The notes beneath the pieces were generated by a model that saw only the letters and a list, made by a program, of their open reading frames with translations, was not told the DNA's origin and ran no database searches. Source: an uncultured Bacteroidales bacterium (GTDB taxonomy: Bacteria; Bacteroidota; Bacteroidia; Bacteroidales; Paludibacteraceae). Taken from it: DNA of 46,149 bases. Shown in pieces: positions 23,805 through 34,100 of this stretch (positions within the stretch are counted from its first letter, which is position 1; every line of letters starts with the position of its first letter). The position numbers were made by a program, and so were the translations under genes. The stretch is taken from the NCBI GenBank assembly GCA_900319995.1, contig ONQO01000008.1, forward strand, positions 1-46,149, in the 5' to 3' direction.

Positions 23805-24989
23805 TTACATTTCCGGCGCTCCTTCGCGCAGTACGCGGGCTATGATTTCCACAGCTTCATCAATAATCGGCTCCGTATGGGTGGCCATTAGCGTGGTACG
23901 TAGCAGACATTCACCCTCAACACATGCCGGAGCTATTACCGGATTCACATAAACGCCCTCGTCGAACATTTTCTTACCATAGAAGAGCGTATCAAGTGTC
24001 TTATAAGTGAAGATAGGCACAATGGGCGTTGGAGCCTCAATGATTTTAACACCTGCCGACAATAACTGTTTCTGGAAATATTTAGCTATTTTCATCAAAC
24101 GGTCAGGACGTTGCGGGTCAAGAATGAGCTGATGGAGCGCCTCCAACGCCGTAGCGGCGGAGCAAGGCGTGATAGACGCGGAAAAAATGAACGGACGGCT
24201 CACATGACGTAACCAATCAGCTACGCGATGACTCGTCAGCATACATCCGCCTATCGAAGCCAAAGACTTGGAAAAAGTCAGCATCGTGATATCCACTTTG
24301 TCAGTCAATCCGAAATGCGCAGCCGTGCCACGACCACCGGGACCTAACACGCCGAAGCCGTGAGCGTCGTCAACCATTACCCGCGCTCCGTATTTCTCCG
24401 CTAACGCACATATCTCCGGTAATTTGCAAATATCGCCACGCATGGAGAATACACCATCGGTGATAATCAGTTTGCCTGCGTTCTCCGGAATGGATTTCAA
24501 CTGACGCTCCAAATCCTCCATGTCCGAGTGACGGTAACGAAGTACCTTCGCATAACTCAACCGACATGCGTCATAAATAGAAGCGTGGTTCTCACGGTCA
24601 TTAAGAATATAATCGTCCTTGCCGCAAATGGCGGAGATGATAGCGAGGTTGGTCTGGAAACCTGTCGAGCAGGTCATACACTCCTCGTAACCCGTGAACT
24701 CAGATATCTCTTTCTCAAGCTGTAGATGCAAGTCCAGTGTGCCATTCAGAAAACGGCTGCCGCTTACACCTGATCCGTATTTATCTAACGCCTTATGACC
24801 GGCCTTGATAACCTCCTCGTTCTCTGTGAAACCCAGATAGTTATTCGAGCCCAGCATGATCACACGGTGGTTCTCCATCTGCACCACAGGGGCCTGACGG
24901 CTTTCCAACTCGTGGAAATACGGATAGATTCCTAATTGGCGAACATACTTGAGTGTCTCAAAATGATCGCATTTTTCAAATAGATCCAT
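23805..24989 (-). CDS. spt: serine palmitoyltransferase (alpha-oxoamine synthase family)
   Basis: This PLP enzyme condenses serine with an acyl-CoA to give 3-ketosphinganine, the first step of sphingolipid synthesis, a Bacteroidota trait. It has 394 residues from the ATG at 24989. PLP contacts are visible: NHASIYD (His135), VDDAHGFGVLG (Asp207, His210) and TFSKSLASIGG with the Schiff-base Lys241. The opening FEKCDHFETLKYVRQLGIYP and GYEECMTCSTGFQTN resemble Bacteroides serine palmitoyltransferases more than KBL or BioF. The neighbouring SDR supports this. A glycine C-acetyltransferase role cannot be excluded from sequence alone. Confidence 0.88.
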   Translation of the reverse strand: MDLFEKCDHFETLKYVRQLGIYPYFHELESRQAPVVQMENHRVIMLGSNNYLGFTENEEVIKAGHKALDKYGSGVSGSRFLNGTLDLHLQLEKEISEFTGYEECMTCSTGFQTNLAIISAICGKDDYILNDRENHASIYDACRLSYAKVLRYRHSDMEDLERQLKSIPENAGKLIITDGVFSMRGDICKLPEICALAEKYGARVMVDDAHGFGVLGPGGRGTAAHFGLTDKVDITMLTFSKSLASIGGCMLTSHRVADWLRHVSRPFIFSASITPCSAATALEALHQLILDPQRPDRLMKIAKYFQKQLLSAGVKIIEAPTPIVPIFTYKTLDTLFYGKKMFDEGVYVNPVIAPACVEGECLLRTTLMATHTEPIIDEAVEIIARVLREGAPEM

Positions 24990-25026
24990 CAAATTTGAAA
25001 TTTGAAATTATAAATCCTAAATGATT

Positions 25027-25968
25027 TTAAAGGACATTGAGCTCCTTTAAAATCGCCGTTGTCTTACGAACGGCAGCCTCGCTCTCGTGCAGTTTGGCGC
25101 GCTCCTCTTCACTGATGTTCAACTCCAAGATCTTCTCTATTCCGTTCTTACCGATGATACAGGGTACACCGATGGTGATATCTTTCATTCCATACTCTCC
25201 CTCAAGAGCTGCGGAGCAAGGAATCATCTTCTTCTGGTCCTTGATAATAGCCTCAGCTACAGAAGCTGCTGCAGCGCCCGGAGCCATCCATGCACTCGTT
25301 CCTAACAGACCGGTCAGAGTTGCTCCACCTACCATCGTGCTCTTAACCACGTTCTCCAACTCCTCTGCACTCAAAAACTCGCTCACGTTGATACCCTTGT
25401 AGGTCGTATAACTCGTCAATGGAATCATCGTCGTATCGCCGTGACCACCGATAACGAAGCCATCTACATCGTTGGCATTACACTTCAGCGCTTGGCTTAA
25501 GAAGTATTTCAGACGTGCGCTATCGAGCGCGCCACCCATACCGATCACGCGGTTACGAGGCAACTTCAAAGCATGCAGCGTCAAATAGGCCATCGTATCC
25601 ATCGGGTTGGAAACAACAACGAGAATAGCATTCGGGCTGTATTTGAGCACTTGGTCGCAAACGCTCTTCACGATACCTGCGTTCACGCCAATCAACTCCT
25701 CACGAGTCATTCCCGGTTTACGGGGAAGACCCGACGTGATAATCACTACGTCACTGCCTGCTGTCTTACTGTAGTCATTAGTTACACCCTCTACGACGGT
25801 GTCGAAACCCATCAACTGAGCGGTTTGCATGATATCCATCGCTTTACCCTCGGCAAAACCCTCTTTGATATCAATCAGACATACTTCGTTAGCCACCTCA
25901 TTTACGGCCAACACATTCGCGCAAGTAGCTCCTACGTTGCCTGCGCCTACTACGGTTACTTTACTCAT
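25027..25968 (-). CDS. mdh: malate dehydrogenase
   Basis: The enzyme interconverts malate and oxaloacetate with NAD(H). From the ATG at 25968 it has 313 residues. An upstream frame to 26064 crosses the promoter and is ignored. Motifs are GAGNVGATCANVLA, IDIKEGFAEGKAMDI (NAD-specific acidic residue), SGLPRKPGMTREELI (substrate-binding arginines) and GGHGDTTMIPL (catalytic His). It is of the LDH-like MDH class common in Bacteroidota. spt follows 37 nt downstream on the same strand, and no terminator is visible between them. Confidence 0.96.
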   Translation of the reverse strand: MSKVTVVGAGNVGATCANVLAVNEVANEVCLIDIKEGFAEGKAMDIMQTAQLMGFDTVVEGVTNDYSKTAGSDVVIITSGLPRKPGMTREELIGVNAGIVKSVCDQVLKYSPNAILVVVSNPMDTMAYLTLHALKLPRNRVIGMGGALDSARLKYFLSQALKCNANDVDGFVIGGHGDTTMIPLTSYTTYKGINVSEFLSAEELENVVKSTMVGGATLTGLLGTSAWMAPGAAAASVAEAIIKDQKKMIPCSAALEGEYGMKDITIGVPCIIGKNGIEKILELNISEEERAKLHESEAAVRKTTAILKELNVL

Positions 25969-26019
25969 AATTGTATATATTTTAAATTTTCTTTTTATGC
26001 TTGTTATCGAAAAAGCGGG

Positions 26020-26051
26020 CAAAGGTACGAAAAATTTTGTATATATACAAA
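26020..26051 (-). promoter_or_regulatory. promoter of mdh (and probably spt-SDR-ldcA)
   Basis: On the minus strand, -33 TTTG (26051-26048) and -7 TACCTTTG (26027-26020) have a 20-nt spacer. Confidence 0.8.
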
Positions 26052-26234
26052 TTTTCAAGCGCAAAAGTGAAAAATTTATGTATTTTGTACGCTACATGAC
26101 ACATTTGCTTGCATTTTTGCATATTTTTTCTTTTACCGATAATCACGCAATCATGTAATCACATGACCACCTAATTCCCAAATCCCCTCCCCCCCCCTAA
26201 AAAATATCCAATAATTCCGGTCGAGACCTCATCG

Positions 26235-26270
26235 ACCTTTTAACGAGGTTTTAACGACCTTTTAACGAGG
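26235..26270 (-). repeat. 22-nt tandem repeat, inverted copy of the 20415 element
   Basis: ACCTTTTAACGAGG occurs at 26235-26248 and 26257-26270, a period of 22 nt. It lies in the 577-nt spacer between mdh and the adhesin operon. That spacer also carries a run of nine C (26189-26197) and otherwise only the two divergent promoters. Confidence 0.6.
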
Positions 26271-26478
26271 TTTACTTTAAACCTCAAATGTTCTATTTTA
26301 TATCACTATCCGACAACCGACATCCTGTAGCCGGATGAAACCGTTTTTAGAGGTCATTTCGTTTCTTTTTGACACCATCTCTGCTACGCGTATTCTATCC
26401 TCCGGTTATTTCTAAAAAATGGAGAGATAAGCTCTATTGAATATTTTTTAATAAAAATATCCAAAAAATAGCAAAAAA

Positions 26479-26510
26479 TTTGCATATGTGCATTTTTTGT
26501 TGTACTTTTG
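26479..26510 (+). promoter_or_regulatory. promoter of the surface-protein operon
   Basis: A -33 TTTG (26479-26482) and -7 TACTTTTG (26503-26510) have a 20-nt spacer. The leader is about 30 nt to the ATG at 26546. Confidence 0.8.
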
Positions 26511-26545
26511 CGCCTTAAACCGCAAATTCGGTAAATAGTTAATGA

Positions 26546-29500
26546 ATGAAAAGACGTATTCAAGCCATATTGGTAGGTTTGTTTTGTGTTTGTGGAGTTT
26601 ATTCACAAACTCACTTTACCGATAAATATACGATTGTGGGCGACGCGGAGGTGGTGAACGGAAATGTAGCGTGGGATCCGAATGCTCCAGCCAACGACAT
26701 GAGGGAAGCCGGCAATATCATGCAGTTAGCCGTCAAGAATGTAACCCTTTATAAGACCGGAACAGGATGCTCACACTCCTATTATTTCGCCGTCGCTCTC
26801 AACCACGACCTCAATACTACCGTTCCTGTGGTACTCGAAGAGGGTACTATGGACCGGACATGGGGTGTGGAAATCAAAGTGGACAAGAGCGGTGTATATG
26901 ATATCTTGTACTCCTACCGGGGTGGCGCCGCCAAACCCACTTACACACTCACCAAACTATCTGAAATAGACGACCTCTACACCATTACCACGGTGGCAAA
27001 AGAAGCCACAATGGGCAAAGTGACAGGAGGTGGAAAATACGAATGTGGCACACGCGTCAAACTGACCGCCACAGCCAACAACGGGTTCCGATTTGTGGGA
27101 TGGGAAGACGGAGTAACAACTGCTTCACGCACCATTACCGTAACGGAAGATGCAACCTACACAGCACTCTTTGCGCAAGGAGGATTCACACTCGTAGGAA
27201 ATGCACAAATAACCAACAACAACGCCGATTGGGATGCCACCTCTACCGCCAACGACATGACCTTTAATGAGAATGGCGAATGGGTCATAACGGTGGAAGG
27301 AAAAACGCTGTACAAAACGACCAACGGTTGCCAACCTGTTTATCGTTTTGCCGTGGTCGAAGACCACCTACTGGACAAAGCGCGACCTGTCTTGTACTCC
27401 GGTACTACTTTCAAACCGACATTAGGAAGACCGCTCAAGATTGACCAGTCAGGCGTCTATGACCTGACGTTCACATACAAGGAATCAAAAAGTTACCCAA
27501 CCGTGGTTGCTACACTGGTAACCGCCTTGCCCGATCCTACCGTCCATATCACCGCTGAAGCCTCACCATCCAACGGTGGTTTGGTGTCTGCCGGAGGACA
27601 GCCACAAGCGGCACGTTCGGAGACGGATATCGAATGTGGCACCTCGACCGAATTGACAGCTACCGCCGCTGAAGGATACCGTTTTGTGGGGTGGAGTGAC
27701 GGCAATAACGCTGCGGTACGTACGGTGACATCCAAAACGGACGAGACCTATATCGCTAATTTTGTTCCGCTGAGCAACTCTTTCACTTTGGGAGGCTCAC
27801 TGTCAGGAATAGGAGGCGGCGGTGGTAGTGGCAGTGGAGGAGGCGGAGGAGGAGGTACGTTCGTTTCTGACGGGAACGGCGGATGGACGCTTGTCATGGA
27901 GGGCGTGACGCTCATCAAAACAGGTACTGCTTGTTCCGAGTCCTACACTTTCTATGTCGTTCGAGATGATGATGCTACCGACCGTTACCCTACCAGCGGG
28001 GATGGCATTTCGCTTACGGTGCCGCAGACTGGTGTCTATAATATTACCATTACCTATAAAGAAGGTTCTTCTAAACCAACCTACTCTCTTGATTTACTGG
28101 AAGAATTGCCCAACCCCAAGATAACTATCAATGTACTGTCCGATGATGAATCCATGGGTACCGTGAGCGGAGGAGGTACAGCGGATTGCGGATCAAAAAT
28201 GACCATTTCCGCCACTCCGCTACCAGGATATATATTTGTACAATGGTTGGATAAAGACGGTAACAAAAGTACGTCAGCCACACGTACTATCACGCTGACC
28301 GCCGATAATACTTATACCGCTTATTTCGCGCCGGTTATTTATACCGTCATCGGAGATAAAGAATTGGTAGGCGGAGAAACGACATGGGATCCCACGAATA
28401 CAGACTATGACATGCAAGTAAACGAGGATGCTGTGACGTGGGTCTATACAGCAGAAAACGTCCGGCTTGACAAAACGGATGACAACGGTTATTGCCGTCT
28501 GCCCTATTATTGTGCTGTATCTAAAGACCACGCTATCAAACCGAAAACATGGCCGAATGTGCGATCCGGGAATTCATACGTGCGCACGTGGGGATATAAG
28601 GTAAACATTTCTCAAACAGGTATATACAACCTCACCTATACTTTTAATTCGTCTTCAGGGACCCTGACCGTACAAGCGACTCTGGTGGAGGCTCTTGATA
28701 ATCCGACCTATACGATTACTGCTGTGCCGAACAACCCCGCTTGGGGCGAAGTGACCGCATCCAAAGAGCCTGTTTCCGGTGACTTTTCCACAGGAGCTGT
28801 CTATGAATGCGGAACTACGGTACGCATCACGGCCACCAATTATCCCGGTAATCGCTTCCTCAAATGGGAAGATGGACCAACGGCTGTTTCAAGAACCATC
28901 CATGTGCAAAAAGACGTCAGCTTGGTGGCGAACTTCGAACCTACCGACTATACCCTGATCGGTGACGCCGATGTGATTACTACCGGTAGTAACGAATGGG
29001 ACCCAACGGACGCAAAAAACCAAATGACCCTCAGCGAAACAGGCGCATGGCGTATTGAGGTGAAGAACAAAACACTCTTCAAGACCGGCACTGGATGCCA
29101 TGGTTTGTATTATTTCGCTGTCGCGCTTGATCACGGGTTCACACTGACATGGCCAAAAGGTATCAAATCCGCTTCCAATCGGACAAAAGGTGTATCTATT
29201 TCCGTGCCTCAATCCGGTATATACAATATCGTTTATACCTATATTGACGGACAGACGGAACCGTCTTATTTCCTCGATTTGGTAACACCTTTAGACAACC
29301 CGACCTATACGATTACCGCCAATCCCAATCAGACCGATTGGGGAAAAGTGACGGCAAGTCCGGATCCTATCTCCGGTGATATTTCCACTGGAGCTGTCTA
29401 TGAGTGCGGAACCCAGGTCACGCTCACCGCGGCGACCGTCGGTACGGTGTCCAAATGGGTCAAATGGTCAACGGAAAGCACCAGCAAAACACTGACCTTT

Positions 29501-31096
29501 ACCGTCACCAAGGATGCGGATTATATTGCCGAGTTCAATGCAAATGTATATAGTGTGTGGGGAGATTCCGCTATCTTGTACGGCAAACCATTCGATATCA
29601 ACGAACAGCGGAACGACCTTACTTCGGTGTATGATATGGTTGAGGGTAAAACGGTCAGGGAACTATGGGTATATAGGCGCTATCTCACTACATGCAACAG
29701 TCCGTATTTCTTCCAGTTTAATTACAACCGCGGTACCACATATTATCCCTCCAAGACTGAGAATTTATCTTTGAGCGTCAAGCGGAACGGATTGTATGAC
29801 CTCCGATATGTGTTTATTACTTCCCCAAAATCCTATCGTTGTGACACGTTCCTGATAGAAGCCTATCCCGACGAGTTTGTCGTATCGGGCAAGCCGAACG
29901 TGGAAGCACGAGGCACGGTGACGGGCGGCGGCAATATTGCTTGCGGAGCGCAGACGACGCTCCAAGCGACCGCCAACAGCGGGTTTGTATTCAAGTACTG
30001 GAAAGACCTGTCCACACAACCGGGAGTTGATGTCAACGGTACTCCGGTGGACGGTTATACCAATCCGTCTATCACTGTCCGCGCCGACCATAACATCACA
30101 CTTGTCGCTGTATTCGATTGTGTTGGAGGATGCCCGGATATAGAAACACTATACCTGGACCACGCCGCTACTGAGGTGCCGGGCGAATATGATGGCACGC
30201 ACCCACTGTATCTCGCTTATCCCGAAACGGTCGAATCCGACTTGCCTCAAATGGAATGTGTGCCTCCCGTTTCTGCGGACGAGGAAGGAGTATTGCCGGG
30301 TTTGTTCTCTGTGAGCGAGACCGCCAAAGTACGTTTCTCGCAGGGAAACCTGCAATACCGCGCTTCCACCAACACATGGCGTTTGGCTGAACATCAATGG
30401 GACTATGTAGGAAGTAGCAGTGCCTATTACGGTAACGTCTATCAGGACGGTGAAAAGAGCAGCAACGCCAAAATGTCGGCAGAATACGACGGATGGATTG
30501 ACTTGTTCAACTGGGGAAATAGCGGATGGGAGAACAGTTTCCCGCCTTATAATTATAAAAAATACTACGGTGACGACATCAACAAAGCAATTACGCTGAC
30601 CGCTGAGCACGCGAACGCCGATTGGGGTGTGTTCAATCCAATTATCAACGGAGGCGACCAAGCGGGATTGTGGCGAACTTTGTCTTATAACGAATGGAAC
30701 TATCTCTACAGCAAACGTACCAACGCGAAGAATCTACGAGGTAGTGCTACAGTCAACGGTGTGCGCGGATATATCTTCCTTCCGGACGACTGGGTGTTAC
30801 CTGCCGGATTAACATTCAAAACCGGCACCAGTTTCACCAATAACCAATATTCTCCTTCCCAATGGGATAGGATGGAACAGGCAGGAGCAATCTTCCTTCC
30901 CGCTGCTGGATATACGGAGTTTGAAGCCCGTACACTATCCAATGTCGGTGTCTATGGACATTATTGGACGGCAACGAGTTATACAAATAGCTACTACGCG
31001 CGGTTTTTCCAGTTCTCCAGTGGCAGTGTAACATTCAATTATAACTATAAATCCTATGGACGAAGTGTCCGGTTGGTAAAAGATACTAAAAAATGA
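26546..31096 (+). CDS. large repetitive surface protein with InlB-type B repeats and FGE/Fib_succ-like C-terminal domain
   Basis: The 1516-residue protein has a signal peptide (RIQAILVGLFCVCGVYSQ). Six modules of 180-210 residues follow, starting near residues 28, 213, 412, 597, 801 and 1001. Each opens with a strand like YTIVGDAEVV...WDP, contains YYFAVALDH-type and SGVYD/NITYTY-type strands, and most end with a beta repeat of the divergent InlB B-repeat type (VTGGGKYECGTRVKLTA...GFRFVGWEDG). Module 3 carries a glycine-rich linker (about 415-440). Residues about 1250-1516 form a globular domain (KVRFSQGNLQYR...LFNWGNSG...GYIFLPDDW...YGRSVRLV), the Fibrobacter major paralogous type. No T9SS tail is seen. 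Its stop is 7 nt before the next gene. Confidence 0.85.
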   Translation: MKRRIQAILVGLFCVCGVYSQTHFTDKYTIVGDAEVVNGNVAWDPNAPANDMREAGNIMQLAVKNVTLYKTGTGCSHSYYFAVALNHDLNTTVPVVLEEGTMDRTWGVEIKVDKSGVYDILYSYRGGAAKPTYTLTKLSEIDDLYTITTVAKEATMGKVTGGGKYECGTRVKLTATANNGFRFVGWEDGVTTASRTITVTEDATYTALFAQGGFTLVGNAQITNNNADWDATSTANDMTFNENGEWVITVEGKTLYKTTNGCQPVYRFAVVEDHLLDKARPVLYSGTTFKPTLGRPLKIDQSGVYDLTFTYKESKSYPTVVATLVTALPDPTVHITAEASPSNGGLVSAGGQPQAARSETDIECGTSTELTATAAEGYRFVGWSDGNNAAVRTVTSKTDETYIANFVPLSNSFTLGGSLSGIGGGGGSGSGGGGGGGTFVSDGNGGWTLVMEGVTLIKTGTACSESYTFYVVRDDDATDRYPTSGDGISLTVPQTGVYNITITYKEGSSKPTYSLDLLEELPNPKITINVLSDDESMGTVSGGGTADCGSKMTISATPLPGYIFVQWLDKDGNKSTSATRTITLTADNTYTAYFAPVIYTVIGDKELVGGETTWDPTNTDYDMQVNEDAVTWVYTAENVRLDKTDDNGYCRLPYYCAVSKDHAIKPKTWPNVRSGNSYVRTWGYKVNISQTGIYNLTYTFNSSSGTLTVQATLVEALDNPTYTITAVPNNPAWGEVTASKEPVSGDFSTGAVYECGTTVRITATNYPGNRFLKWEDGPTAVSRTIHVQKDVSLVANFEPTDYTLIGDADVITTGSNEWDPTDAKNQMTLSETGAWRIEVKNKTLFKTGTGCHGLYYFAVALDHGFTLTWPKGIKSASNRTKGVSISVPQSGIYNIVYTYIDGQTEPSYFLDLVTPLDNPTYTITANPNQTDWGKVTASPDPISGDISTGAVYECGTQVTLTAATVGTVSKWVKWSTESTSKTLTFTVTKDADYIAEFNANVYSVWGDSAILYGKPFDINEQRNDLTSVYDMVEGKTVRELWVYRRYLTTCNSPYFFQFNYNRGTTYYPSKTENLSLSVKRNGLYDLRYVFITSPKSYRCDTFLIEAYPDEFVVSGKPNVEARGTVTGGGNIACGAQTTLQATANSGFVFKYWKDLSTQPGVDVNGTPVDGYTNPSITVRADHNITLVAVFDCVGGCPDIETLYLDHAATEVPGEYDGTHPLYLAYPETVESDLPQMECVPPVSADEEGVLPGLFSVSETAKVRFSQGNLQYRASTNTWRLAEHQWDYVGSSSAYYGNVYQDGEKSSNAKMSAEYDGWIDLFNWGNSGWENSFPPYNYKKYYGDDINKAITLTAEHANADWGVFNPIINGGDQAGLWRTLSYNEWNYLYSKRTNAKNLRGSATVNGVRGYIFLPDDWVLPAGLTFKTGTSFTNNQYSPSQWDRMEQAGAIFLPAAGYTEFEARTLSNVGVYGHYWTATSYTNSYYARFFQFSSGSVTFNYNYKSYGRSVRLVKDTKK

Positions 31097-31103
31097 TATC
31101 CTG

Positions 31104-34100
31104 TTGAAGAAACTGCTCACCATAGTATCCTTGCTCTGTTGTCTCATGACAACTCGGATGTACGCCGCCGGCTCCTCCACCGAAGGAACCGAGTTCTGGC
31201 TTACGTTCATGAGTAACCTCAAATGGCAGGCTTCCGATAATGCGCTGCAACTAAAGCTGATTGTCTCTTCACGCTACACCACCAGCGTGACCGTCAGCAA
31301 CCCGAACACCTCATGGAGCACTTCGGTTAATGTGGCTGCCAATGGCATTTCCGAAGTCACTATTCCTGTGGCTCAGGCATACACCACCTTGGTGGAGAAA
31401 GCCGCTCCAACAGGTCTGAGGGTAGTATCGTCCAAACCTATATCCCTCTATGCTTCCAATTATGCCGACGCTTCCTATGATGCAACGAATGTGCTACCTC
31501 TTCCCGCGCTTACAGGCAATTATATCATACAGACTTACGAGAGTAATCTGTTCTACGAAGATATCCATTACGCCAAAGAGTTCATCATTGTGGCTACAGA
31601 TAATTGCACCGTCGATATTACCCCTCATGCCCGTACGACCACCGGAAGACTGCGCAACAGTCCGTTCTCCGTGTCTCTGAAGAAAGGTGAAGTGTATCAG
31701 GTGATGTCCACAGATGAGAACAACGACTTGTCCGGTACTGTTATACGCGCCTCAAGACCCATTGCCGTCTTCGCCGGACACCAGTGCGCTACCGTCCCTT
31801 CCGACAACGAGTGGTGTGACCATATAGTGGAGCAGTCCATGCCGGTCAGCCAATGGGGAAAACAATTCCCGGTCACGGCTTCTATGATTCAACAGACCAA
31901 CCATGTTCTGATAACTGCCCTCTCCGGTAATACGGAAGTCAGTGTGAACGGTAGCATTGTGGCTACCCTGGGTGCGCTGGAGACCTACGAATATCTGCTT
32001 ACCGAGCAGTCCTGCTTTATTGAGACATCCTCACCTGCGGCATGTTATCTGTATCTGGAAGGAGGAATGACTAACAACCGATGGGGAGACCCCAGTAGCG
32101 TGTATATCAGTCCGACGGAACAGATGATACAGCTCATGACGTTTTCTACGTTCCAGACTCCGCGTTCCCAGTACCACTACGTCAATATAGTTACAACAAC
32201 GGATGGGAAAGAGAGTATCCGTCTGGACGGCGCACCCATACGAGCTTCTTTTGCTCCTCTGGAGGGAAATCCGGAACTTGTGTTTGCGCGTATCAAAGTG
32301 GAACACGGTACCCATACTATCCAGACCGACGTGGACGGATTCACGGCATGGGTTTATGGTATGGGCGACGGAGAGAGTTATGCTTATACGGCGGGAAGTG
32401 CCACCAATGCGCTCGACGCTCAGATAATAGTGGACGGACGAAGTGGTACGCAGATTGAAATGGAGGATTTCTGCTACAATCATATTTTTACCTTTACGCC
32501 CTTGGTTAATATCCCTTATTCGACCGCTGTTTGGGATTACGGCGACGGTTCCGGTAAGGGAAACGGTTCCAACGTGACACATCAGTACACCAAAGCCGGC
32601 AATTATACCGTCACGATGAAGGTAAGCAATTCTTCTGAGGAACAGACTGTCACTACCGTCTTGCACCTTGTCAGCACTCGTAAGGATACCGTCTATGCCA
32701 CCATTTGTAAAGGCGAGAAATATGTCTTCAACGACAACGAATATTCCACAACAGGCATATATACCGTCACAGGACTCCTTTCCGCAGACGGATGTGACAG
32801 TATAGCTGTTCTCAAATTACAGGTGAACGATTCATATTTCTTCGAAGAGGAAAAAAGCATCGCCAAAGGGCAGACCTATCGGTGGCACGGAAAACGATAT
32901 ATTGAAGGAGAGTATTACGACAGCTTGCTTACCGTGGACGGATGTGATAGCGTGTTCAAACTGACACTCAAGGAGGTGGATCCGCCGCAGAAACAGTATG
33001 ACACTATTTGCTATGAACCGACTTACACCTTTCACGGACATGAGTTCCCTATTCCGCCTGTGGACAAATATAAAGACAAGGAGTATGTGGATTACGTGCT
33101 CGAATACAGGGATAACGAGGCATGTCTTACTTACAAACTGTACCTTGCCATAGTGCCTACGGCGGAAGAGCACAAGGAGTTTGAGGTTACTATTGAAAAC
33201 GGGCAATCGTATGATTTTCACGGACAGATACTCAATGCTACAGGAGACTACACTTATGAGGAACCTCTCGGCTGTCACGGTACTTACAGCGAGACGTTGC
33301 ATTTGTTTGTCAAACCCTATCCGGTTATTGAGACGGAAGAAGTGTTGTGCAAACAGAACGATTCTTATGAGTTCTTCGGAAAAACACTCACCGCCGGTGG
33401 AATATATTTTGATACGGTGTATTCGATATCGGGTATATCGGAGTTGCGCAAACTGACACTCATAGATAACCGCAGTTATAATGAGATAAACATCAGCACG
33501 ACCGAAGCCTCCTACACTTATCTTGGGACGACTTACACACAGACAGGTACGTATACTGTAGTTATCAAAAATGCAGCCGGCTGTGACAGTATCATTACGC
33601 TGAATATCGGTATAGGAGGAAAATGCAAACTTGAAACCGAATGGACGGATTATATCTGCAAAGATGGAGAGTATGTTTGGAACAGTAGCACCTATACCTC
33701 TCCGGGCGATTATACACAGACTTTCGAAACAACAGCACACTGTGACAGCGTAGTGACTCTCCATTTGCTTGAAGCCAAACCGGCGTCAACATCCTTTTCC
33801 GCTTCTATTTGCGAAGGAGACTATTACAAATGGAACGGCGAAAAATATGATACGGAAGGTCCGCATGCGCAAACACTCACTACTATTCACGGTTGCGACA
33901 GTGTGGTGACGCTCAACCTTACCGTAAACGATACCTACTATACCACCAAAGACGAATCGATTGTTTTGGGAGAGACCTTCAAATGGGACGGTGATGAATA
34001 TACGGAAGAAGGCGTTTATACCAAAGATTATATTGCCAAAAACGGTTGCGACAGCGTCGTGCAAATCAACCTCTCTGTCATTACTACTGTCTATTCTGAA

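Noticed and set aside
25969-26064. Longer start for mdh
   Set aside because: It crosses the promoter; the ATG at 25968 gives the standard N-terminus with the GAGNVG motif.
26189-26197. Run of nine C as a phase-variation tract for the surface operon
   Set aside because: It lies about 280 nt upstream of the operon promoter, in neither the promoter spacer nor a reading frame.
30149-30661. Minus-strand frame of 170 residues
   Set aside because: It is antisense to the FGE-like domain of the 1516-residue protein and has no recognisable features.
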